A DNA stretch of 7,568 bases from Sphingomonadales bacterium UBA7473 (GTDB taxonomy: Bacteria; Pseudomonadota; Alphaproteobacteria; Sphingomonadales; Sphingomonadaceae): assembly GCA_002478575.1 (NCBI GenBank), contig DLOX01000045.1, forward strand, positions 1 to 7,568. Direction: 5' to 3'. A program made the position numbers and the translations under genes. The notes beneath the pieces are model-generated. The model did no database searches. It was not told where the DNA came from and was given only the letters and a program-made list of their open reading frames with translations. Of the stretch, positions 1 through 4,926 are shown piece by piece; positions within the stretch are counted from its first letter, which is position 1; each line of letters starts with the position of its first letter.

Positions 1-419
1 AAGATGGCATTATAGCCAGCAAGCGAAATTCCAAACAAAGACCAAGGCGCTTGATCACAGCGGATGAGCGGCGCCTTCATAATCTGCTCCATAAAATCGC
101 CGCCGCTGGCTGCAGGCGGCTGCGCACATTTCGTGAGCCCTTGCCACCAGCCATATTCGACGCCTGCGTGAAAGGCGCCAATTCCGCCACTGATGCCAAT
201 GCCAAGAGCGGCGAGCGCAACTAACGCCAGTTTTGCTTTCGGATTTGCGATGAAGAACGCGAAGCCAGCTACAACGATGGCGGCATAATGCGGCCAGCGC
301 TGCCAATGGCACATTTCACAGGGCGGCAATCCGCCGATATATTGTGAACCCAGCGCTCCTGCCATCAACGCAGTGGGGAGGATGAAAGCGAGTATATTCG
401 CTCTTTGGATTGACGTCAC
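1..419 (-). CDS. dsbB: DsbB-family disulfide bond formation protein, 3' end beyond window
   Basis: Inner-membrane quinone-linked oxidoreductase that reoxidises a periplasmic DsbA-type thiol oxidase. My translation of the minus strand gives 139 residues before the left edge. Visible are the first cysteine pair in CEMC (residues 34-37) followed by HWQRW, and the second pair Cys98 and Cys121, the latter in APLIRCDQAPWSLFGIS. These correspond to the two redox pairs of DsbB. Hydrophobic spans lie near residues 9-27, 45-58, 64-82 and from 126 on, matching the four-helix topology. The start is GTG at 419-417: an in-frame TAA lies directly before it, so no earlier start is possible. AAGGGGGG just upstream serves as ribosome-binding site. 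The GTG overlaps the protease stop codon as GTGA, suggesting translational coupling. No DsbA gene is visible in the window. The C-terminal end is missing only because the window stops. Confidence 0.93.
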   Translation of the reverse strand, partial: MTSIQRANILAFILPTALMAGALGSQYIGGLPPCEMCHWQRWPHYAAIVVAGFAFFIANPKAKLALVALAALGIGISGGIGAFHAGVEYGWWQGLTKCAQPPAASGGDFMEQIMKAPLIRCDQAPWSLFGISLAGYNAI

Positions 420-1750
420 TTACCCCCCTTGCGCGCTCCACCACCTGCGAATTGCTGAGGCTGAATGCGACCCACTGTCTGCAGAGCATAGTGGAGCTGA
501 TAGTCGCTAATGCCCTTGGCTTTCAACTGCTCTGCAGTCGCAGTGAAACGGGGATCGGGCTTATCGTCTTTCTCAAGGGTCGAATTATCGATCTTCTTCT
601 CATTGATCAAATGGCGGCTGAGATCAGCTTCCCGGAATTTGGGACGCGATTTATAATCAGGGTCAGACAGTTGCGGCACTTGGATATCAGGCTCAATGCC
701 ACCTTCTTGCACGGATTTGCCAGCAGGTGTATAATAGCGCGCTGTCGTCAAGCGAAGCGCTGTATTTTCATCAAGCGGGATCAGCGTTTGTACCGAGCCT
801 TTCCCAAAGCTCCGTTCGCCCATCACAACTGCCCGGTGATGATCCTGCAAAGCCCCTGCCACAATTTCAGAAGCCGAAGCCGAACCAGAGTCCACAAGCA
901 CCACTATTGGCAAACCATGAGCAAAGTCGCCCTTGCGTGCATAGTAACGCTCAATATCACGACGGTTGCGGCCACGCTGAGACACAATCTCGCCCGTTTC
1001 TAGGAAGGCATCGCTCACCTCAACAGCTTGATCGAGCAAACCGCCGGGATTGGAACGCAGATCAATCACATAACCACGCGGTTTGCCGCCCAGCTTCTTA
1101 TCAATGCCCTGCAATGCAGCGCGAACATCCGCGCCTGTATTGCGAGAGAAACTGTTGATATTGATCACGCCAATATCGCCCTTCACTTCCCATTTTACAG
1201 GACGGAGCTGAATGACTTCGCGGGTCAGGCTCACATCAAAAGGCTTGTCACGACCAGCGCGGACAATGGTCAGCTTGATGCTCGTCCCTGGGGTGCCGCG
1301 CATCTTGTCAACCGCATCATCGAGAGCGCCACCCACTATCAACACACCATCCAAATGCGTGATATAATCGCCTGATTTCACCCCTGCCCGCCAAGCGGGC
1401 GTGTCTTCTGTCGGTGCGATCACTTTCACTGCGCCATCTTCTTGCGTCACTTGAAGGCCAAGGCCACCATAGTTGCCGTCGGTCTGCGTGCGCATATTGT
1501 CAAAATCGCGTGCATCCAAATAACTGCTGTGGGGATCGAGGCTTGCCAGCATGCCCTCAATCGCGCCCTTCATCAGGCTATTGTCATCGACCTTCTCAAC
1601 ATAGTCGCTGCGGACCCGCTCAAACACAGACATGAACTGATCGATTTCGCGATATGTGGTCGAATCGACCGCTGCTATGGCGGATGTGGCCGCTGGGATC
1701 AGAGCGACGCTGGAAACCAGCAATGAGGCGCGAAGAACAGGCTTGAACAT
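416..1750 (-). CDS. ctpA: S41-family C-terminal processing peptidase (CtpA type)
   Basis: Periplasmic serine protease of the tail-specific protease family, which cleaves substrates presented by their C-termini to a PDZ domain. The protein has 444 residues, a normal length for the short CtpA class. Residues 1-27 form a Sec signal peptide (MFKPVLRASLL start, cleavage near AIAA). An N-terminal helical region covers about 30-85, and a PDZ domain about 86-165 (YGGLGLQV at 94-101). The S41 catalytic domain runs from about 190 to 360. The catalytic dyad is Ser292 in GSASASE and Lys317 in FGKGSVQ, with Gln321; the 25-residue Ser-Lys spacing is that of the family. The LRSNPGGLL motif (231-239) is also present. 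A charged Lys/Asp-rich tail follows. It lies 87 bp after the EnvC-like gene and overlaps dsbB by 4 bp. In many alphaproteobacteria this protease follows an envC-like gene, which supports a role in peptidoglycan enzyme turnover; its actual substrate cannot be read from sequence. Confidence 0.95.
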   Translation of the reverse strand: MFKPVLRASLLVSSVALIPAATSAIAAVDSTTYREIDQFMSVFERVRSDYVEKVDDNSLMKGAIEGMLASLDPHSSYLDARDFDNMRTQTDGNYGGLGLQVTQEDGAVKVIAPTEDTPAWRAGVKSGDYITHLDGVLIVGGALDDAVDKMRGTPGTSIKLTIVRAGRDKPFDVSLTREVIQLRPVKWEVKGDIGVININSFSRNTGADVRAALQGIDKKLGGKPRGYVIDLRSNPGGLLDQAVEVSDAFLETGEIVSQRGRNRRDIERYYARKGDFAHGLPIVVLVDSGSASASEIVAGALQDHHRAVVMGERSFGKGSVQTLIPLDENTALRLTTARYYTPAGKSVQEGGIEPDIQVPQLSDPDYKSRPKFREADLSRHLINEKKIDNSTLEKDDKPDPRFTATAEQLKAKGISDYQLHYALQTVGRIQPQQFAGGGARKGGK

Positions 1751-1780
1751 CTTTTAACGACTTTCTTCAATGATTGGTTG

Positions 1781-1808
1781 AGCCTATCCGCATTTTTCCG
1801 CACGTCAA
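1781..1808 (-). promoter_or_regulatory. possible sigma70-type promoter for ctpA-dsbB
   Basis: On the minus strand, TTGACG (1808-1803) is one mismatch from the -35 consensus. It is followed after 16 bp by TAGGCT (1786-1781), which matches only three of six -10 positions. The ctpA ATG lies 30 bp downstream, so the leader would be short. This is the only gap of notable size (87 bp) in the left block. Weak evidence, as such matches occur by chance. Confidence 0.25.
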
Positions 1809-1837
1809 AGGGCGGTAAAGGGTAAACGGCGCAAAAT

Positions 1838-3061
1838 TCAACCAACGAACCCGGTTATATCAACTGCGCGGTTGGCTTGACGCAGTTCGACGGTAATCTT
1901 TGGCTGTTCGTCGATTGCTCGACCGATCGGGCTGCCTTGAAGCACCGAATCGCCTTCGCGGACGTCCAGACTTGCCAATGAGGTAATCACACTGGTCCAT
2001 CCGCCACCATGATCGATGATCACGATTCGGCCATATCCTTTGAATTGCCCGGCAAAGACCACGGTGCCGCCGCTGGGTGCTACGATCTGTGCCGACGGAC
2101 GAACAGCAAGGGTCAGCCCCCGCGAGCGAACGCCATCTGCCGACAAATCCCCCATGCCCTCAACCACAACGCCAGAGGCAGGCAAACGATAAGGAATGGA
2201 CTTTGTGGCAGCGATAACGGGATCGGCGGCGGGCTCTTCCCTTCCCCCGTCCGATGGTCGCAAACTTGGCCCTGCAAGAGAGGCCAATCGATCACGAACT
2301 TCGCCATCTTCGGCGACTTGATCAAGCAGTTGCGAGATGTTGCGCGCCTTCTCGGTCATCGCAATTGACTTGTCCTGCTCAGACAAAGCTTGCCCAATGG
2401 TCTGATCGGCAACCGCTCGCCGTTCTGCGAACACCACCAGCAAAGCCGCGCGCTGCTGATCAAGGCGCTTTTGGGCAGCCTCAAGCGACGCAAGGGCGCG
2501 CCCGGCGTCACGCCGCAACTCTTCCCCCTTTAAAATCTCTTGGCGTAAATCGGCAGTTCTCGCACGCACCGCTGGCAAGATTGACGACAGGGCCGCGCGG
2601 ACGTGGACCAAATCCCGCACCGCCCCAGGCTGAACCAGCGACAAAGCAGGCGGCCTACGCGATAATGTTTGCAGAGCCGCGACCAGCCTAACGGCTGGCT
2701 CTTGCTTTTGAGCCAAGCGCTGCTGCTGTTCGGCCTGCATACGCTCAATAATCGCGATGCGCGATTCAGCTGCACTGACATCAGCCTCGGTCGCTTGAAT
2801 GCGTGCAGCAACAGCCGCTGCCCTTACCCGCACCTCTTCAGCCGAACCCACTTGCTCTTCGGCCAGCGCCTCAAGCTTGGCCGCGCGCTGTTCGGCGAGG
2901 ATGGATTGCGCCTTGGCACGCGCCAAGGCCTCTCGCTCATCAGCGACCGTCTGTGCATAGGCCGCACCCCCAAGCGCAAGCGCGCCCGCACACAGGGTGC
3001 GGACGCGCCAGCCACTCAAAAGAATGAAGCTATTTCTGGTTTTCGCTATCAAGCTTGCCAA
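1838..3061 (-). CDS. envC: EnvC-like murein hydrolase activator (degenerate M23/LytM domain)
   Basis: Probably a periplasmic activator of peptidoglycan amidases rather than an enzyme. About 407 residues from the start used here. A hydrophobic signal segment (TLCAGALALGGAAYA, about 22-36) ends in AYA before QTV. Long Ala/Glu/Arg/Gln-rich coiled-coil helices cover about 40-250. The LytM fold covers about 295-407, recognisable by GGTVVFAGQFKGYGRIVIIDHG. The zinc ligands of active M23 peptidases are absent: the HxGxD site reads SRGLTLA and the final HxH site (PHLHFEVR in active enzymes) reads PKITVELR. Loss of these residues is known for E. coli EnvC, which activates AmiA and AmiB. There is no ATG start. 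TTG at 3061-3059 has GAGG six bases upstream. TTG at 3019-3017 would give a more compact signal peptide but has no ribosome-binding site; the frame stays open to TTG 3115. With TTG 3061 the gene overlaps the HHH gene by 32 bp. Confidence 0.85.
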   Translation of the reverse strand: MASLIAKTRNSFILLSGWRVRTLCAGALALGGAAYAQTVADEREALARAKAQSILAEQRAAKLEALAEEQVGSAEEVRVRAAAVAARIQATEADVSAAESRIAIIERMQAEQQQRLAQKQEPAVRLVAALQTLSRRPPALSLVQPGAVRDLVHVRAALSSILPAVRARTADLRQEILKGEELRRDAGRALASLEAAQKRLDQQRAALLVVFAERRAVADQTIGQALSEQDKSIAMTEKARNISQLLDQVAEDGEVRDRLASLAGPSLRPSDGGREEPAADPVIAATKSIPYRLPASGVVVEGMGDLSADGVRSRGLTLAVRPSAQIVAPSGGTVVFAGQFKGYGRIVIIDHGGGWTSVITSLASLDVREGDSVLQGSPIGRAIDEQPKITVELRQANRAVDITGFVG

Positions 3062-3989
3062 ATTTTGCCTCAAACTCTGCGATCTTGCCGGATGCCAGCA
3101 GGCCAGCCTGCTCAACCCAGCTGTCCCGCGTGATGCGGTTCTTGAACGTGCCTAGATGGTCATCGACCTTGTCGATTTCAGCAGCACCCCAAGCTGCAAT
3201 CTGATCGAAGCGGGTGATGCCGAGCCCAACAAGCAAGGTATTGAGCTTAGGTCCAATACCTTTGATCTGGAGGAGATCATCAGCCGCACCAACTGCACCG
3301 GGGATGCCAATTGCCAACATGGCTACTGCCCCAGCACCAGCAGCACCGGCGGCAACCTTCTTAACGGTGCCATAAATGCGTTCCCATTCTGGCATATTAC
3401 CAGCGGCGAGAAGCTTGGCTTGCGGGATCCATTCTTCCCGACCGATGCGGTCTTTGAACTGCCCGAGATGATCATCAACCTTGTCGACATCTCCTGCTGT
3501 CCAATTTGCGATCTGATCGAACCGCGTAATGCCCAGGCCATTGAGGACGCCATTCAGCTTTGGCCCAATCCCTTTGATCAAGAGGAGATCATCAGCCGCA
3601 CCAACGGCTGCAGGAATGCCAATCGCCAACAAGCCGGCACCGCCAGCTGCGGCTGCGGCAATTCCGCCAATTCCTGAGCCCGACGACACGTCAGGAGCGG
3701 GAGCCGGTGCTGGAGCCTTGGCCGCGACCGGCTCAGGCGCAGTAACAGGCTCCGGATCCGGAGCTTTGAAGGCTACAGGCTCAGGATCAGGCGCCTTGAC
3801 AGCGACTGGATCTGGCGCTGGAACCACCGGCGCTGCAGGAACTGTAGGCGCTGCATAGGCAAGATCGGTACTTGCCGAAGCACTGCCCGACATGCGCGCC
3901 CATATCCACCAGCCCGTCAAAAAGCCCAAGAGCAGCGGAAGGAGGCTCCAAAACCATGGCACAGAGGCACAAAATGGCCACATATTCAT
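3030..3989 (-). CDS. membrane-anchored protein with two tandem helix-hairpin-helix-like domains
   Basis: Function unknown. The 319-residue protein has one N-terminal membrane span (about 11-31, ending GWWIWAR). An Ala/Pro-rich linker follows (about 45-100, with imperfect repeats such as PDPEPVAFKA). Two copies of an 85-residue module lie at 123-207 and 227-311, about 69% identical by my residue count. Each module begins with a hydrophobic stretch (IGIP-AVGAADDLL), then the hairpin IKGIGPKLN and GLGITRFDQIA. This helix-hairpin-helix type is known from alphaproteobacterial proteins with a DDL-IKGIGPKL core, including extensions of NuoE and ribosomal L21; many such hairpins bind DNA without sequence specificity. 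There is no basic residue before the span and an Arg just after it, which predicts the hairpin domains in the cytoplasm (inference). ATG at 3989-3987 is preceded by AGAGGA at a 7-base spacing. It sits 29 bp after the small membrane ORF and overlaps or abuts the EnvC-like gene. Confidence 0.88.
   Translation of the reverse strand: MNMWPFCASVPWFWSLLPLLLGFLTGWWIWARMSGSASASTDLAYAAPTVPAAPVVPAPDPVAVKAPDPEPVAFKAPDPEPVTAPEPVAAKAPAPAPAPDVSSGSGIGGIAAAAAGGAGLLAIGIPAAVGAADDLLLIKGIGPKLNGVLNGLGITRFDQIANWTAGDVDKVDDHLGQFKDRIGREEWIPQAKLLAAGNMPEWERIYGTVKKVAAGAAGAGAVAMLAIGIPGAVGAADDLLQIKGIGPKLNTLLVGLGITRFDQIAAWGAAEIDKVDDHLGTFKNRITRDSWVEQAGLLASGKIAEFEAKFGKLDSENQK
3057..3311 (-). repeat. second copy of intragenic 85-residue HHH module
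   Basis: Encodes residues 227-311 of the HHH protein. It is about 69% identical at protein level to the copy at 3369-3623, at a period of 104 codons (312 bp). The nucleotide strands also resemble each other, for example atgccaattgccaac here against atgccaatcgccaac in the other copy. The hairpin core and the DKVDDHLG helix are kept, while surface positions have diverged. This indicates an old tandem duplication inside one gene. Confidence 0.85.
3369..3623 (-). repeat. first copy of intragenic 85-residue HHH module
   Basis: Encodes residues 123-207 of the HHH protein, the N-terminal partner of the copy at 3057-3311. Between the modules is a 19-residue Ala/Gly-rich spacer (TVKKVAAGAAGAGA...). 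A similar Ala/Gly stretch precedes this first copy, so the duplicated unit probably included the hydrophobic lead-in as well. Confidence 0.85.
3690..3815 (-). repeat. Pro/Ala-rich degenerate repeat encoding linker
   Basis: Encodes residues 59-100 of the HHH protein: imperfect 8-10 residue units of the type PDPEPVAFKA, with lysines at intervals, grading into alternating Ala-Pro. Such segments are extended and disordered and act as spacers between a membrane anchor and folded domains. At DNA level the plus strand shows recurring ggctcaggatcaggc-like words. The repeat number may vary between strains by slippage. Confidence 0.7.
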
Positions 3990-4018
3990 ATCAAATTCCT
4001 CTCAAAGTCTCGTGCGCT

Positions 4019-4123
4019 TCAGGCATTGTCATCGGAAGTGCTGCGGCCCCAAATGAACCACGCAATCAACAAGCCAATCGCATAAAAAATCAGTGCGGGG
4101 ATCAATGTTCCAAGAAAACCCAT
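4019..4123 (-). CDS. small single-span membrane protein (34 residues)
   Basis: A short open frame that length cut-offs would miss. It encodes MGFLGTLIPALIFYAIGLLI continuing AWFIWGRSTSDDNA and ends in TGA at 4021-4019. One hydrophobic helix (about 3-25) is followed by Arg27 and an acidic tail, predicting the C-terminus in the cytoplasm. GGGAG lies 7 bases before the ATG at 4123-4121. An ATG two codons earlier (4129-4127) would give 36 residues but is only one base from the same site. The AAGGGAG site overlaps the TAA stop of the OmpA-like gene, so the two are likely coupled. The span resembles the anchor of the downstream HHH protein: both have L-[IL]-P-x-L-x5-G, then W-[FW]-I-W-[GA]-R. No known family is recognised. 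The sequence supports a real gene through its ribosome-binding site, operon position and strong membrane pattern, but expression is unproven. Confidence 0.68.
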   Translation of the reverse strand: MGFLGTLIPALIFYAIGLLIAWFIWGRSTSDDNA

Positions 4124-4130
4124 TGTCATT

Positions 4131-4137
4131 CTCCCTT
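4131..4137 (-). promoter_or_regulatory. ribosome-binding site overlapping the ompA-like stop codon
   Basis: AAGGGAG on the minus strand, whose first two bases are the end of the OmpA-like TAA stop. It is 7 bases from ATG 4123 and 1 base from ATG 4129, so it favours ATG 4123 for the small membrane protein. A terminating ribosome would sit on this site, suggesting coupled reinitiation. Confidence 0.6.
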
Positions 4138-4702
4138 ACTGAGCTGCAGCGGGCGTTGCCGCCGTTGCTGCCACTTTGAATTCAATTCTCCGGTTCTTTG
4201 CGTGCGCCGCAGCGTTCATTGCCGGATCGAGCGGTGCAGTTTCGCCCATACCCTTTGGCAGCAACCGTCCCGAAGGAACGCCGCGCTCCACAAGCGCCGA
4301 GACCACAGAATTGGCGCGTTCTTCTGAAAGCCTTTGATTGGCCGCAGTACCGCCCGTGACGTCTGTATGCCCAGCGACCTCGACCGATGTTCCGGCACAA
4401 GGCTTCAACTCGGTTGCCAAGGCATCAATCAATGCCAGCGATTCTGGCGCAATCGCCGCACCGCCCGTCACGAAGTTGATGGTCTTCCCAGCGATAATGC
4501 CGTCGACCTTGGTTTGGCAATTTTGAACTGCCTCTGCCGTTGCTGGAGTTTCAGGAGCGCCTGCGGCAATAGGTGGAGTGGCCGCAGCAGGTGCAGCAGC
4601 AGCAGGTGCACATTTTTCACCAAATTTCATGGGACCATGCAGCCACCAAGCCAGCGCTGTTGTCGCGAGCGCCCCAATTATGATCTTTGTTACAGGACTC
4701 AT
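4136..4702 (-). CDS. OmpA-family protein with inner-membrane anchor
   Basis: Periplasmic peptidoglycan-binding protein held by an N-terminal helix. 188 residues from ATG 4702, chosen because GGAGGG lies four bases upstream; the longer frame to TTG 4714 would contain that site. Lys6 precedes a single span (about 7-23, IIIGALATTALAWWLHG), so the rest should be periplasmic. There is no lipobox and no beta-barrel. An Ala/Pro-rich linker covers about 32-55. The OmpA C-terminal domain covers about 62-177. It includes GHTD with Asp114 and LSEERANSV with Arg129, at the same 15-residue spacing as the OmpA Asp271 and Arg286 that hold diaminopimelate, and ends with NRRIEF. Cys62 and Cys102 bracket the first strand and helix and may form a disulfide, as I recall for mycobacterial ArfA (Rv0899). 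It is the first gene of the leftward operon and divergent from creD. Confidence 0.9.
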   Translation of the reverse strand: MSPVTKIIIGALATTALAWWLHGPMKFGEKCAPAAAAPAAATPPIAAGAPETPATAEAVQNCQTKVDGIIAGKTINFVTGGAAIAPESLALIDALATELKPCAGTSVEVAGHTDVTGGTAANQRLSEERANSVVSALVERGVPSGRLLPKGMGETAPLDPAMNAAAHAKNRRIEFKVAATAATPAAAQ

Positions 4703-4706
4703 ACTT

Positions 4707-4712
4707 CCCTCC
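4707..4712 (-). promoter_or_regulatory. ribosome-binding site fixing the ompA-like start
   Basis: GGAGGG on the minus strand, four bases before ATG 4702-4700. It is the strongest Shine-Dalgarno match in the window and shows that the in-frame TTG at 4714, which overlaps the site, is not the start. Confidence 0.75.
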
Positions 4713-4748
4713 AAGGGTTGTTTTGCGGGCAGAGCCTACGTGCGCGAC

Positions 4749-4764
4749 TCTCCGGTGGCGGAGA
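4749..4764. other. short inverted repeat in the divergent intergenic region
   Basis: TCTCCG-4 bases-CGGAGA, a perfect 6-bp GC-rich stem with a tetraloop. It lies about 47 bp before the OmpA-like start, and would fold in the leader of that transcript if transcription begins upstream of it. It lacks a U-tract, so it is not a terminator. It could be an operator or leader hairpin, or chance. Confidence 0.35.
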
Positions 4765-4775
4765 CTAGCGAGCGG

Positions 4776-4781
4776 ATCATA
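4776..4781 (-). promoter_or_regulatory. possible -10 element for the ompA-like operon
   Basis: TATGAT on the minus strand, one mismatch from TATAAT, 73 bp before the start of the OmpA-like gene. No good -35 hexamer lies at 16-18 bp spacing (the region is GC-rich), so support is weak. I saw no convincing promoter for creD in the rest of the 224-bp intergenic region. Confidence 0.22.
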
Positions 4782-4913
4782 AGAGTCCAGCTTCGCGGCC
4801 CGTTTCGCTGGCTAAAATGCACGAAGCCCAGTCTCATTCTGCACCGTTAATCCTTGGGGTTGCAGCATGGTCTGCTTCTTCGCCCTTCATCTTCTTGGCT
4901 CCATTACAAAAAG

Positions 4914-4920
4914 AAGGGGA
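4914..4920 (+). promoter_or_regulatory. ribosome-binding site for creD
   Basis: AAGGGGA six bases upstream of ATG 4927 on the plus strand. It supports this ATG as the creD start over the downstream in-frame Met16. Confidence 0.65.
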
Positions 4921-4926
4921 TAAATC

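Noticed and set aside
55..312. 85-residue minus-strand open frame at the left end
   Set aside because: Arg/Trp/Cys-rich shadow of dsbB; the true frame gives clear DsbB motifs over the same bases.
410..1375. Overlapping plus-strand frames of up to 197 residues
   Set aside because: They lie antisense to the S41 protease, show no family motif or ribosome-binding site, and have atypical composition.
1787..1802. TGCGGA direct repeat in the envC-ctpA gap
   Set aside because: Only a 6-bp word occurring twice; too short to support an operator and partly explained by low-complexity A-tract context.
2009..3133. Several plus-strand frames of 74-154 residues opposite the EnvC-like gene
   Set aside because: Shadows of an Ala/Arg-rich coiled-coil gene; no start signals and no recognisable domains.
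3529..3858. Gly/Ser/Ala-rich plus-strand frame of 109 residues
   Set aside because: Reverse reading of the Pro/Ala linker repeat; the repetitive composition is explained by the real gene.
4790..4827. GCTTCG...CGAAGC inverted repeat upstream of creD
   Set aside because: Six-base arms separated by roughly 26 bases; expected by chance in this composition and not placed as a terminator.
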